DNA of 54,857 nt from Treponema sp. (GTDB lineage Bacteria; Spirochaetota; Spirochaetia; Treponematales; Treponemataceae). Made by a program: the position numbers and the translations under genes. Below are positions 25,798 through 34,794 of this stretch, in pieces; within the stretch, counting starts at the first letter, position 1; each line of letters begins with the position of its first letter. The notes under the pieces are model-generated. The model was not told the DNA's origin and ran no database searches. It saw nothing but the letters and a program-made list of their open reading frames with translations. The stretch spans positions 1 to 54,857 of the forward strand of contig JAKSLY010000016.1 in the NCBI GenBank assembly GCA_024400955.1, written 5' to 3'.

Positions 25798-25826
25798 TTG
25801 CAGATAAATCCATTAATCCATAGAAT
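25798..25826 (+). promoter_or_regulatory. Leaderless-type promoter of the radical SAM gene
   Basis: TTGCAG (25798-25803), 17 bases, TAGAAT (25821-25826), then six bases to ATG 25833. The purine run AGGGGA sits directly against the ATG and is too close to act as a ribosome site. Confidence 0.65.
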
Positions 25827-25832
25827 AGGGGA

Positions 25833-28136
25833 ATGAAGACCATCATCATTCAGCCGCCGCTGGTACAGCTAAATTCCCCGTACCCATCAGGAGCCTATCT
25901 TTCATCTTTCTTCAGGCTGAATGGAACTGACACCCTGTGGCTTGACCTTAGCATACGACTTGTGCGCCGCATTTTTTCCAAAGCCGGCCTTGAAACTCTC
26001 TTTTCAAAATCAGAAAAAAAAGCCCTTGAACTTGCCCAGGAATATCGCCGTCAGGGAAACGAGGAAGCAGCCATAACAGTAAGGAATTTTCTGCTGCAGT
26101 CCGACCTCTGGATCCGAAGCATCGATTCCATCTTTTCCATACTGACCGACGGCTCAAGGGAAAGCGGCCGTGAGTTCTGCCACAAATTCATATCAAGCCC
26201 CTTCAGTCCTCGTGGCCCCCGCATGACTGCCCTCATGGAAAACATGGACCACGACCCCACAACTGACGATGCAAGAAACATTGCCTGCATGGCCATTGCA
26301 GACCTGGCAGACTACATAACCTTTACCTTTGACCCAAACTTTTCCCTTGTGCGCTACGCAGAATCCCTGACCGTCAGCGAAACCAGTTTTTCGAGCATTG
26401 AGGAATCGGTGGAAAGCCCTGTGCTAAAGTCATTCTACCAGCCCATCCTTGAGGAAGAATTTTCCGGCCAGACAAAAGCTTCTTCCATGATGAAAGCAGC
26501 AACGGAAGATGATCCGGTCCTCATCTGCATAAGCGTACCCTTTGCAGGAACATTCACTCCCGCCCTCTTTACGGGAAAATGGCTCAAGGAAAAATTCGGA
26601 AAGGTAGTACGCATCTCCATGGGCGGCGGCTTCATCAACACTGAACTTCGCACTGCGGAAGAAACTGCCCTATGCAGGTACACGGACTTTTTCAGCTACG
26701 ACAGGGGCTACGGTTCCTACAGGGCAATAATGAATGGCGGCCTTCTGCGCAATTTTTCCGGAAAGAAAGAATACAAGCTGCGGCAGTTTTGCGACGACAC
26801 CATAATTCCCCAGGAAGAAAAAAATCCGGAATACGAGCACTACGAAAACGACCTTACGGCAAAAATTGTGCCCGACTACAGCGACATAGATTTTTCACTC
26901 TACCCGCGCCTTGCAGATGACACTAACCCCATGCAGCGCCTCTGGTCAGACGGAACCTGGCTCAAGGCATACCTTGCCCACGGATGCTACTGGCACCGAT
27001 GCGCCTTCTGCGACACAACATTGGACTACGTAAAATCCTACAGGATGACGGGAATCGAAAACCTTTTTAACGGACTTGTCCCCCAACTGAAGGAACACGG
27101 CCTGGTTGGAATTCATTTTGTAGACGAAGCCATGCCGCCCGTTGCCATGGAAAAATTTGCACTTCTTGCAGCAGCCAGAATGCCTTCCTTGAGCTGGTGG
27201 GGAAACATACGGTTTGAAAAGACCTTCACCCGGGACCTGGCAGACATCCTGTCCTATGGCGGCCTTACCGGAGTTTCCGGCGGAATAGAAATCGCAACGG
27301 GCTCGGGCCTTGATTCAATCAACAAGGGAACCGACATCCATTCCATCGTGGGAGCCTGCTGTGCCCTTAAGGAAGCCGGGGTCCTGATCCACGCATACAT
27401 GATCTACGGATACTATGGGGAAAGCGACCAGGACACCATCAACAGCATGGAAACCCTGCGACAGTTTTACCAGACGGGACTCTTGGATTCCTGCTTCTGG
27501 CACAAATTCGTTCTGACAAGGCATTCGACAGTTTACGATGAATGGAAAAATGGAAAGCACAAGGACCTTTGCCCCTACGAACCCAAGAAGCAGGGCATAC
27601 TTGCAAAAAACGGACTTCACTTTAAGGGTGAGGAAAAATCGGAAAAATTCGGTCCGGGTCTCAATGCAGCCCTGCAGGCATGGATGCACGGAGACAAGCT
27701 TAACATGAACGTGACAAAATGGTTTGACTTCAAGGTTCCTTCTCCAACCGTTCCCCAGGATTATGTGAAGCGTGCAGTTGAAGAATATGAAGAACGCCGC
27801 GACAGTCTCCTTGGCCGCATCATTGGAAAGGAAATCGACCTGGAAGACTGCTGGTGGCTTGGGGGAAAAATTCTTGCAGAAAAAACAAAGTCTGGAGTGC
27901 GCCTTTCATGGAGCTACATGACGGAAACCATGGAAGAACTGATTCCCCACGAAAAGATTGAAACCATGCAGGAATTAATTGAAGGGCTGTACTGCCTTGC
28001 TCCAAAAAAACATGGCCCTGACCGGAAGGACAGAGCCGTAAAATTGAGAAACGCTATCGGACGCCATCAGTCCATTGCCACAATCCTGCAAAAACTTCGT
28101 GGACGTGGACTTGCCTGTGCAAGACTCGGCATTTAG
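25833..28136 (+). CDS. B12-binding-like radical SAM protein with unusual CX4CX2C motif
   Basis: 767 residues. The start MKTIIIQPPLVQLNSPYPSGAYLSSFF resembles the opening of cobalamin-binding radical SAM proteins. The B12-type region extends to about 310, with a long insertion at about 55-215. The radical SAM core begins at about 380: GCYWHRCAFCDT places cysteines at 385, 390 and 393, a CX4CX2C spacing, where the classical motif is CX3CX2C. Downstream GVSGGIEIATGSGLDSINKGT and HAYMIYGYYGESDQDT fit the TIM barrel (SAM-binding GGE-like and ribose motifs). The last 150 residues are unassigned. Substrate unknown; no peptide or methyl-acceptor gene is adjacent. Its stop overlaps the convergent TetR gene by 4 bases. 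Confidence 0.8.
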   Translation: MKTIIIQPPLVQLNSPYPSGAYLSSFFRLNGTDTLWLDLSIRLVRRIFSKAGLETLFSKSEKKALELAQEYRRQGNEEAAITVRNFLLQSDLWIRSIDSIFSILTDGSRESGREFCHKFISSPFSPRGPRMTALMENMDHDPTTDDARNIACMAIADLADYITFTFDPNFSLVRYAESLTVSETSFSSIEESVESPVLKSFYQPILEEEFSGQTKASSMMKAATEDDPVLICISVPFAGTFTPALFTGKWLKEKFGKVVRISMGGGFINTELRTAEETALCRYTDFFSYDRGYGSYRAIMNGGLLRNFSGKKEYKLRQFCDDTIIPQEEKNPEYEHYENDLTAKIVPDYSDIDFSLYPRLADDTNPMQRLWSDGTWLKAYLAHGCYWHRCAFCDTTLDYVKSYRMTGIENLFNGLVPQLKEHGLVGIHFVDEAMPPVAMEKFALLAAARMPSLSWWGNIRFEKTFTRDLADILSYGGLTGVSGGIEIATGSGLDSINKGTDIHSIVGACCALKEAGVLIHAYMIYGYYGESDQDTINSMETLRQFYQTGLLDSCFWHKFVLTRHSTVYDEWKNGKHKDLCPYEPKKQGILAKNGLHFKGEEKSEKFGPGLNAALQAWMHGDKLNMNVTKWFDFKVPSPTVPQDYVKRAVEEYEERRDSLLGRIIGKEIDLEDCWWLGGKILAEKTKSGVRLSWSYMTETMEELIPHEKIETMQELIEGLYCLAPKKHGPDRKDRAVKLRNAIGRHQSIATILQKLRGRGLACARLGI

Positions 28137-28759
28137 GACTTGATGTTCCTCCTGTAGAAATTCTTGACATGGCTTTCAAGAACTTCACGTGCGTACTTTT
28201 CCCTTGAGGGATCCCTGTCGCAAAGGTCTATCATGACAATTACCGGGGAAACAAATTCAACTGCAAGGATGTATGCATCGCCTTTTTCCATTCTTCCGGC
28301 TTCCATCAAGATCAGGAAAAGGGCCTCATTCTGCTCGTACTGGCTAAACACGTAGCGTGATGAATAAATCTCTGCAAGTTCCTTAATGTGATACTGCTCG
28401 ATGTTCATGAAGTGACGGAAAGCACTTGCCATGGGATTTGAAATTGCATGGTTAAAGATGCTGATGATGCGGTCGACAAAATCCTTTTCCGTCATGGATA
28501 TGATCTTTTCCCGTTCTTCCAGGCGGTCCTTGTAGTCTATCTGCATTTTTTCCATCACCTGGTCAAAGTTCTTTTTGCTTTCCTCAAGAATGACGGCAAA
28601 GAGTTCCTGCTTGTTCTTATAATGCTTGTACAGTGCCGGAGCCGTGCATCCAACTGCTTCTGCAATGTCGCTGATCCTTACGGAATCGTAACCGCGCTCA
28701 CCAAAAAGCTTAAGCGCCTCTATGACAAAAAGTTCCTTCGTGTTTTCCTGACGACCCAT
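28133..28759 (-). CDS. TetR/AcrR family transcriptional regulator
   Basis: 208 residues. N-terminal helix-turn-helix, about 8-55: ELFVIEALKLFGERGYDSVRISDIAEAVGCTAPALYKHYKNKQELFAVIL is the standard TetR DNA-binding domain. The C-terminal ligand domain is unlike characterised members, so inducer and targets are unknown. It overlaps the Rsm22 stop by one base (TAATG) with GGAGGAG just upstream and is probably cotranscribed with the Rsm22-like and MerR genes. Confidence 0.92.
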   Translation of the reverse strand: MGRQENTKELFVIEALKLFGERGYDSVRISDIAEAVGCTAPALYKHYKNKQELFAVILEESKKNFDQVMEKMQIDYKDRLEEREKIISMTEKDFVDRIISIFNHAISNPMASAFRHFMNIEQYHIKELAEIYSSRYVFSQYEQNEALFLILMEAGRMEKGDAYILAVEFVSPVIVMIDLCDRDPSREKYAREVLESHVKNFYRRNIKS

Positions 28760-30240
28760 TAGTCTCCTCCCATGAGAATTGCGCCCGACTTTTCGTCAAG
28801 TGCAAGTTCCCTTTTTCCATCAGGGCGTTTTGCTTCTATGAGCTGGCCCGAAAAAAGTTTTTTTTCAGTAACAAAAAGAACAAGCCCCATGTCGGAGCAT
28901 GCGTAATATCCCGTCCTGTTGCCCGGAAGCCTTATGGGGTCACTGGCAATACGGAGCAAAAGTGTAGCATCAGTGCTACCGGCAGCACCGTCCACACCTG
29001 CATCAGTCTTACCTACCATCTCCGTGCCATCCGCTGCCCCGCGCCTGACCAGCACAAAGGACAATACGGCCCGTTCCTTTGCAAGGTCTGCCTTCTCGGA
29101 AATCTTCTTGAGTCCGGCAGGTGCATCATCCGTTGAAAAGGCAAAGTTGCACCACTTGCCACCCTTCTTCCCGTCCATGGGACATCCAGTGCAGTGACAG
29201 CACGGAGCCACGGGAACAAAACCACGACGCATGTAGGCATCGCGCATAAGTGAAACAAGGCGGGCTGAACGGGGATCCCCCGGTTCAATGGTCAAGACCC
29301 TTGCATCAGGATTTGTTCCGTCAGCAAAGGAAAGTATTTTTCCGGTATAGCTTTTTGCAAGAAAATCAGGAGGCATGTCGGCATCATCGTGCAGCTCGTT
29401 GAACACGTTTGCAGAAGTGACAAATGCGCACTTTTCCTTAAGCTGGCTGTCAACGCTTCCCTTTACGCGGATGATCTTCCACGGTTCTGCTCCCAGGCGA
29501 GCGGCAACGGAGAGAAAAATGTCCTCCCCAAAGGCAAGGGCATCGTGGGAAAGGTCAACGCAGTACCAGGTAAGTTTTTTATTCCTGAGTTCAGGCCGGG
29601 CAAGAAGCAGGGCTGTCACCACAGTAAGTGGGCCGCTTCCAATGTCTGCACAAATGTCGCCGTCCTTAAGGCAGAAGGCACTTTTCTCCATGCCGGAAAA
29701 AAGCTTTACAAGCCTTACAAGATTCCACCACATGTAGTAGTGGACGTATGCCGTCAGCGCCGTCTTCTCGTTCATGTAGCCAAGGCGGCGGCTTGACCTT
29801 TCATCAGTCAGGTTGTGGCTCAAGGCGCGGACCTGCTGGGGCAATAGAACCTTCTGCTTTGAATTCAATGGATGGGTTGAATATACGATGGAATCAAAGT
29901 TCCTGATTACGTCTGCGGCATCCTGTGGAACCCTTGCAGGATCAAAGAGCGAGGAAAGAATTTTATAGGATGTGATTCCGCGCTGGCTGCGGTTTGCGGA
30001 TGAACTGCGGCTGGCAGGTTGCCTTGAGCCGCCGCCTTTAACAGATGCAGCTCCGGTTTTCCTGGAGCCACTGCGGTCCGTAACCTGATGTCCACCACGA
30101 TTGCCTCGGTCATCCGAAGTGCGGTTGCCAGAGGCTCCATTCTTTCTTGCCTCCTCCTTCCGCTTTTCTCCGGCAATCTTTGCCTTCAATGTGACGCCGC
30201 GTTTTTTTTCATACCATTTGAGTTCAATTTTTTCTGACAA
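28759..30240 (-). CDS. Rsm22-family small-subunit rRNA methyltransferase-like protein
   Basis: 493 residues, probable TTG start at 30240 (frame overlaps the MerR gene end by 17 bases). Residues about 25-90 are a low-complexity Arg/Gly/Ser segment, likely disordered and RNA-binding. A SAM-binding motif DIGSGPLT lies at about 195-202. Residues about 335-365 carry the family cysteine block PCCHCTGCPMDG...WCNF, which in the mitochondrial homologue METTL17/Rsm22 holds an iron-sulphur cluster. The following basic segment (LKKISEKADLAKERAVLSFVLV) also matches Rsm22. The family is tied to small-ribosomal-subunit assembly; whether it methylates rRNA is debated. Confidence 0.85.
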   Translation of the reverse strand: MSEKIELKWYEKKRGVTLKAKIAGEKRKEEARKNGASGNRTSDDRGNRGGHQVTDRSGSRKTGAASVKGGGSRQPASRSSSANRSQRGITSYKILSSLFDPARVPQDAADVIRNFDSIVYSTHPLNSKQKVLLPQQVRALSHNLTDERSSRRLGYMNEKTALTAYVHYYMWWNLVRLVKLFSGMEKSAFCLKDGDICADIGSGPLTVVTALLLARPELRNKKLTWYCVDLSHDALAFGEDIFLSVAARLGAEPWKIIRVKGSVDSQLKEKCAFVTSANVFNELHDDADMPPDFLAKSYTGKILSFADGTNPDARVLTIEPGDPRSARLVSLMRDAYMRRGFVPVAPCCHCTGCPMDGKKGGKWCNFAFSTDDAPAGLKKISEKADLAKERAVLSFVLVRRGAADGTEMVGKTDAGVDGAAGSTDATLLLRIASDPIRLPGNRTGYYACSDMGLVLFVTEKKLFSGQLIEAKRPDGKRELALDEKSGAILMGGD

Positions 30241-30556
30241 AATTTCCCAATCCTTCTACCAAAAAATAAAGCTCGCTCAGTTCACTCCGCATCTGACGGA
30301 TTTCCATGACTGCATCGATGTTATTCTCAATGTTCCGTGCATCTTCAATGATCTGCCGGCGGGCACCTTCAATCGTGTACTTCTTAACGTTGATCAGATA
30401 CTTAAGGCGCAGGATGATTTCAAGATCCTTGGCTGAATAATCACGTCGGCCGGACAATTCCTTTCGCGGGGCAAAGGAAGGAATCACTTCTTCCCAATAC
30501 CTGAGAACATGGGCTTTTACACCGGTGATTTTTTCTATCTGTCCGATCGTATACAT
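30224..30556 (-). CDS. MerR-like transcriptional regulator
   Basis: 110 residues from ATG 30556, with GGAG about 7 bases upstream. MYTIGQIEKITGVKAHVLRYWEEVIPSFAPRKE (1-33) is the MerR winged helix, closer to HspR/MlrA types (LRYWE) than to metal sensors. No C-terminal cysteine metal site. The remaining part is a coiled coil for dimerisation. Its 3' end overlaps the Rsm22-like gene. Target genes unknown; self-regulation of the operon is possible. Confidence 0.88.
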   Translation of the reverse strand: MYTIGQIEKITGVKAHVLRYWEEVIPSFAPRKELSGRRDYSAKDLEIILRLKYLINVKKYTIEGARRQIIEDARNIENNIDAVMEIRQMRSELSELYFLVEGLGNFVRKN

Positions 30557-30622
30557 GGTGACTCCAAAAAATTCCAGCAGCAAACCGGCAGCACAACTAC
30601 TGCCAGCCGACTTTCACAGTGC

Positions 30623-32191
30623 CTAGTGATTTGTCTTGGGATCCACATCCTGCCACTTCTGGCGGCTTGCCTTCATCTCAATCTGAACCGGAATATGGTC
30701 AAAGCCAAGATCCTCGCGAATCCTGTTCTTCAAATAGGAAACATAAGTCAGCGGAACATTGTCAGGCCTTGTTGCAAAGATCAGGAAGTTCACGGGATTA
30801 ACGCTGGTCTGCGTCATGTAGCGAATCTTGAAATGAATTGACTTTGTTGCTGGCGGCGGATAGTTGAACAGCCAGTCCTTAAGAGCCAGGTTAAGGGAAG
30901 CCGTATCGACCTTCCTTGTAAGCTGACCGTAAACTTCAAGGGCTGTGTTCATCAGGTTCTTAAGTCCGTCGTGATTCTTTGCACTCATGGTAACTATGGG
31001 AGCCCAGTTCATCTGGCCAAACATTGTCTGGATCCAGTCCTTTGTCTCACGGATGGCCCTGTTGCTCTGGTCTTCCAGAAGGTCCCACTTGTTAAGGATG
31101 AATATGACGCCACGACCACGCTCAAAGGCAAGGGAAGTAATCTTCTTGTCCTGCTCGGCAAGTCCTTCCTTTGCGTCAATCATGATGAATGCAATGTCGC
31201 ACTCGTCCAGGGTCTTGATGGCGCGGTTAACGGAATAGTATTCAACGTTTTCCTTAACCTTTGCCTTGCGCCTGATTCCGGCAGTATCAAGAATCTGAAT
31301 GTCGCGTCCGTTATAACGGAAACTTCCCTCAACAACATCGCGGGTGGTTCCTGCATAGTCGGAAACAATGGAAGCTTCCGTATGGGTAAGGGCATTGCTC
31401 AGGGTAGACTTTCCAACATTAGGCTTGCCAAGAATTGCAATGCGGATGGGGCGTTCTTCATCGCTGCCTTCCGTAACCTTGCTAAAGTCCAGTCCGTCAA
31501 CCATCTTTTCCTGGAGGGCACCAAGTCCGTCTCCATGGCTTGCGGAAATCAGGGAAATCTCTTCAAAGCCGTACTGCATGTAGTTGTATGCCAGGTGGGA
31601 ATTCTTTCCGCCCTCAGTCTTGTTTACGGCTGCAATAAGCTTGTCTGAATATGGACGCAGGCGGTGAATCAGCTCTTCGTCTTCCGCAGTGATTTCTGTT
31701 GCATCAAGCAAGAGAAGGATGCGGTCTGCGCGCTCAATCATCTCAACCGTCTTTTCAACAACAAGGTCGTCCATCTCACTTTCACGGCTGGCCATGTCAC
31801 GGGTAAGCTTGTATCCGCCAGTATCCATCAGGTGAACCGGATAGCCTGCAAGAAAGCATGTGCCTTCAACAGGGTCGCGTGTTACGCCTGGAGTCGGATC
31901 CGTAATGGCACGCTTTGTATGGGTAAGGGCATTGAACAAGGTTGACTTGCCAACGTTAGGGCGCCCTGCAATTACGATGAGGGGCAGGTTGTTGTAAACC
32001 TTATCTGGATAGAATTTATCTGTCCTTGACTTGCGCTGGCTCCTGATGTCCAGCTGCGATTTTTCCTGGAGCTGTTCTTTTTCTTCCTGCTGAATTGAAT
32101 CAGCACCCGAGACCTGAGCCTCGGCAGGAACCGCGGCCTTGACAGGCTTTGGCTTGGAAAAGTCAGGCTTTGCTTTTTTCTGCTTCTTCAT
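30623..32191 (-). CDS. der: Ribosome-associated GTPase Der (EngA)
   Basis: 522 residues. Two tandem GTPase domains: first P-loop GRPNVGKST (about 76-84) with DTGGY and NKTE; second GKPNVGKST with DTAGIRRKAKV and NKWD; then a C-terminal KH-like domain (FKIRYMTQTSVNPVNFLIFA). Acts in late 50S subunit assembly and is essential in most bacteria. It carries an N-terminal extension of about 68 residues, basic and then acidic (KKQKKAKPDF...QQEEKEQLQEK), which standard Der (about 440-490 residues) lacks. Follows ptsI by 18 bases. Confidence 0.96.
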   Translation of the reverse strand: MKKQKKAKPDFSKPKPVKAAVPAEAQVSGADSIQQEEKEQLQEKSQLDIRSQRKSRTDKFYPDKVYNNLPLIVIAGRPNVGKSTLFNALTHTKRAITDPTPGVTRDPVEGTCFLAGYPVHLMDTGGYKLTRDMASRESEMDDLVVEKTVEMIERADRILLLLDATEITAEDEELIHRLRPYSDKLIAAVNKTEGGKNSHLAYNYMQYGFEEISLISASHGDGLGALQEKMVDGLDFSKVTEGSDEERPIRIAILGKPNVGKSTLSNALTHTEASIVSDYAGTTRDVVEGSFRYNGRDIQILDTAGIRRKAKVKENVEYYSVNRAIKTLDECDIAFIMIDAKEGLAEQDKKITSLAFERGRGVIFILNKWDLLEDQSNRAIRETKDWIQTMFGQMNWAPIVTMSAKNHDGLKNLMNTALEVYGQLTRKVDTASLNLALKDWLFNYPPPATKSIHFKIRYMTQTSVNPVNFLIFATRPDNVPLTYVSYLKNRIREDLGFDHIPVQIEMKASRQKWQDVDPKTNH

Positions 32192-32209
32192 TTTTACTTT
32201 TTACTCCAA

Positions 32210-33916
32210 TTAGAATACGGAACGCTTGGACAGATTCTCAAGTTCGGAAATGGAAAAATGAGACAGGGTCTCCTTGATGACCGGAATCTGCTTTGGTGCC
32301 ATGCTCAGGCTCCTGATGCCAAGTCCCGTAAGAATGATGGCGCTTTCCTTGTTGCCTGCCATTTCTCCGCAGACAGACAGCGGAAGGTTAAACTTGTCGG
32401 CGTTAAAAATCGTGCTCTTGATCATGCGCAAAACCGCAAGGCTGAATTCATTGTACAGCGGGCTGACGGCAGAATTTTCCCTGTCGACGCCAAGGATGTA
32501 CTGGGTAAGGTCGTTGGTTCCCAGGGAAAAGAACTTTGAATGGGGAGCCAGAACGTCGGCACAAATTGCAGCGGCGGCAGTCTCCACCATGATTCCAATG
32601 GGCACGTCCGGGTTAAATGGAATGCCGTCTTCTTCCAGGGAATTCCTGATTCTTCCTGCAATGCCAAGGGCCGTCTCAATCTGTGAAACATCCGTAATCA
32701 GCGGAAGAAGAATGCGAAGGTTGCCGTAAACGCTTGCACGATACAGGGCCCTCAGCTGGGTTCTGAAAACCTGGGGACAGAAAAGGGACATGCGGATTGC
32801 ACGAAGACCCATGAGCGGATTCTTTTCCTGCACGAGGGGAAGTTCCCCGGAATCGATGATCTTGTCTCCGCCCACATCAAGGGTCCTGATGGTAACAGGC
32901 TTGTCTCCCATGGTTTCAAGAACCTGCTTGTATGCCTGGAACTGTGCCTCTTCGCTCATGGAATTTGAATAGGCTCCGGTCTCGCGGTTCTTCTTCTTTA
33001 TTTCATCCATGAAAAGGAATTCCGTCCTGAAAAGCCCGATTCCGTCTGCACCATTTTCAAGGGCAATCTGGGCTTCCTGTGGAGTTCCGATGTTTGCATA
33101 AAGCTTGATTTCAACGCCGTCTTCAGTGCGGCATGGAACGTCGCGGAATTTTTCCAGCTGGCGGCGGTATTTTTCTTCATTAAGAATCTTGGTGTTTGTA
33201 CCGGTAATTGTTGCAGTGTCAGGGGCAACGATGATCTCGCCAATGTTACCGTCAACGATTACTGTCTCGCCATGGGTAACCTTGGATGCAACATCTTCAA
33301 TGCCGACAACAACGGGAATGCCAAAGCTCTTTGCAAGGATGGCAACGTGGCTTGCGTTGGAACCTTCCGTAAGTGCAAGGCCGGCGATTTTTCTCTTGCT
33401 AAGAATAACGGTGTCGCTTGTCTTAAGAGTTCTTCCGACAATAACCGACCCGTCGGGAATCAGTTCAATGTCAAATGCGTGGTAGTTAAGGAGAATGTCC
33501 AGGACACGGTTGAACACGTCCTCAATATCCTGGGCGCGTTCTGCAAGATAATCGTTTCCGCTGTTCCTGAGCATGGACGCATAATCCTGAACCTTAAGAT
33601 TCAGGGAGTATTCAATGTTGTAAAGCTTCTTGCCGCAGTAGTCCTCAAGTTCCTTAAAGAAAACGGGATCTGAAAGCATGAGGAGATATGACTCAAGCAC
33701 ATCCTTCTGTTCCTTTGTGGCACCCGACTCCTCAAGATGGGCCTTAAGTTCTTCCGTCACCGTATCGCAGGCGCCCTTAAGCCTTTCCCACTCGGAAACA
33801 AGCTTCTGCTGGTCAATGCGGTATTTGGGGATTTTTCTTTCCTGTTCCTCAGGAAGAACATAAGCTGTGCCGATTCCAATTCCAGCAGCTGCTGATACAC
33901 CTAAAATTACGTCCAT
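32210..33916 (-). CDS. ptsI: Phosphoenolpyruvate-protein phosphotransferase (PTS enzyme I)
   Basis: 568 residues, normal length. Transfers phosphate from PEP to HPr. The phosphorylated residue is His190 in GSNASHVAILAKSFGIP; the usual context is GGxTSHxAI, so the two glycine/threonine positions are altered to Ser-Asn-Ala while His is kept. PEP-binding features FRTEFLFM, RTLDVGGDK, GLRAIR, GIMVET and the catalytic Cys in LSVCGEMAGN are intact. Spirochaetes often keep EI and HPr for regulation without sugar permeases; no other PTS gene is in the window. There is no proper ribosome site. Confidence 0.95.
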   Translation of the reverse strand: MDVILGVSAAAGIGIGTAYVLPEEQERKIPKYRIDQQKLVSEWERLKGACDTVTEELKAHLEESGATKEQKDVLESYLLMLSDPVFFKELEDYCGKKLYNIEYSLNLKVQDYASMLRNSGNDYLAERAQDIEDVFNRVLDILLNYHAFDIELIPDGSVIVGRTLKTSDTVILSKRKIAGLALTEGSNASHVAILAKSFGIPVVVGIEDVASKVTHGETVIVDGNIGEIIVAPDTATITGTNTKILNEEKYRRQLEKFRDVPCRTEDGVEIKLYANIGTPQEAQIALENGADGIGLFRTEFLFMDEIKKKNRETGAYSNSMSEEAQFQAYKQVLETMGDKPVTIRTLDVGGDKIIDSGELPLVQEKNPLMGLRAIRMSLFCPQVFRTQLRALYRASVYGNLRILLPLITDVSQIETALGIAGRIRNSLEEDGIPFNPDVPIGIMVETAAAAICADVLAPHSKFFSLGTNDLTQYILGVDRENSAVSPLYNEFSLAVLRMIKSTIFNADKFNLPLSVCGEMAGNKESAIILTGLGIRSLSMAPKQIPVIKETLSHFSISELENLSKRSVF

Positions 33917-33922
33917 TGTTCC

Positions 33923-33951
33923 ATTTTATACGAAATCTTCCATATAAACAA
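33923..33951 (-). promoter_or_regulatory. Leaderless-type promoter of ptsI
   Basis: Minus strand: TTGTTT (33951-33946), 17 bases, TAAAAT (33928-33923), six bases, ATG at 33916. An overlapping TATAAA two bases further upstream is an alternative -10. Confidence 0.5.
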
Positions 33952-33971
33952 TAAGCATGGACAAAATTGCA

Positions 33972-34087
33972 GGGTGTTCCCGTCTGCAGGGCAGCCGGTC
34001 GTGCGTTCCACCCTTCGCTATTCGCTCATCGTCCTCGTCCGCTCGCAAGCTCGTTCCCTGCGGTCGACTGCTTCGCAGGGGTTCCAT
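33972..34087 (-). repeat. Intergenic repeat family, copy B
   Basis: Minus strand: ATGGAACCCCTGCGAAGCAG, ACCGCAGGGAACGAGC, GCGAATAGCGAAGGGTGGAAC, GCACGACCGGCTGCCC, GGGAACACCC. Matches copy A in order and wording, with an extra 25-30 bases in the middle. Fills the gap between ptsI and the toxin-antitoxin pair. Confidence 0.6.
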
Positions 34088-34100
34088 GCACTAACACATT

Positions 34101-34361
34101 CTAAATTTTCCCTGCAAGATATGATTCCATCAAAAAATCATTAACCTTGGTCTGCCAGCCTCTTCCCATACTCTTAAAATGATCAACAAGAATTGAATTA
34201 AAACGGATAGAAATCTGCTCCTTCTTTGCCTTGAAATATTCAGGATGCAAAGGTTCAAACCCCGAGAAATCATTTATCTCTGGAATATCAGAAGTATCTA
34301 TCTGTTCATCTGGAATTGAATTTGATTCACAAAGAGCTATAGATTTTTCTAAGTCTGTCAT
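34101..34361 (-). CDS. brnA: BrnA-type antitoxin
   Basis: 86 residues from ATG 34361 (GGAAGG six bases upstream). The C-terminal ISIRFNSILVDHFKSMGRGWQTKVNDFLMESYLAGKI is the ribbon-helix-helix DNA-binding domain of BrnA. The N-terminal 45 residues are acidic and would wrap the toxin. It overlaps brnT by 35 bases in another frame, so expression is coupled. BrnA normally represses its own operon together with BrnT. Confidence 0.88.
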   Translation of the reverse strand: MTDLEKSIALCESNSIPDEQIDTSDIPEINDFSGFEPLHPEYFKAKKEQISIRFNSILVDHFKSMGRGWQTKVNDFLMESYLAGKI

Positions 34362-34638
34362 AATAAGCCTTCCTTTCATTTGAAGTTGCATATCTTGCCG
34401 AAATTATCCGCCTTTTTTCTCCTCGCGGAGTATACACAACAAGCGTAACAACTTGGCGCTTTATTCGACCGATGACAATGTATCTAGATTCTTCAGCCGT
34501 TGAATGCAACCCATCATACTTTTCCAGAGCAAACGGATCATCAAACACCTCTGCTGCTTCCTCAAAAGTCAAGCCCTCATGTTTTTTTTCATTTGCATCT
34601 GCCTTGGCATTATCCCATTCGACCGATTCAACACCCAT
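34327..34638 (-). CDS. brnT: BrnT-type ribonuclease toxin
   Basis: 103 residues. VEWDNAKADANEKKHEGLTFEEAAEVFDDPFAL (6-38), ESRYIVIGRIKRQVVTLVVYTPRGEKRRIISARYATSNERKAYYDR (about 50-96) match BrnT closely, including the conserved Arg/Glu residues of the RelE-like RNase fold. Toxin precedes antitoxin, the standard BrnTA order. It appears intact. Full length is normal. Confidence 0.9.
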   Translation of the reverse strand: MGVESVEWDNAKADANEKKHEGLTFEEAAEVFDDPFALEKYDGLHSTAEESRYIVIGRIKRQVVTLVVYTPRGEKRRIISARYATSNERKAYYDRLRKIYSSL

Positions 34639-34737
34639 ACTAATAATATATCACACTTTTGTATCACAGACAAATCATTTCCAAAGCCCCGTAAGAATTC
34701 GGCCTGACCAACCGTTGCCCAATTTTGAAGCATGCCG

Positions 34738-34766
34738 TTAACAAATGGGTTCAGACATGGTATAAT
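34738..34766 (+). promoter_or_regulatory. Sigma-70 promoter of the M18 aminopeptidase gene
   Basis: TTAACA (34738-34743), 17 bases, TATAAT (34761-34766), with an extended -10 (TGG before it). Start near 34773. This rules out the upstream ATG at 34732 as start of the gene. Confidence 0.75.
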
Positions 34767-34794
34767 TATGCCGATTTTTAAAAGTGGTGATATT

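Noticed and set aside
34732..34794. Upstream ATG codons of the M18 aminopeptidase frame
   Set aside because: They lie within the promoter (34738-34766) or lack a ribosome site; ATG 34795 follows GGTGAT.
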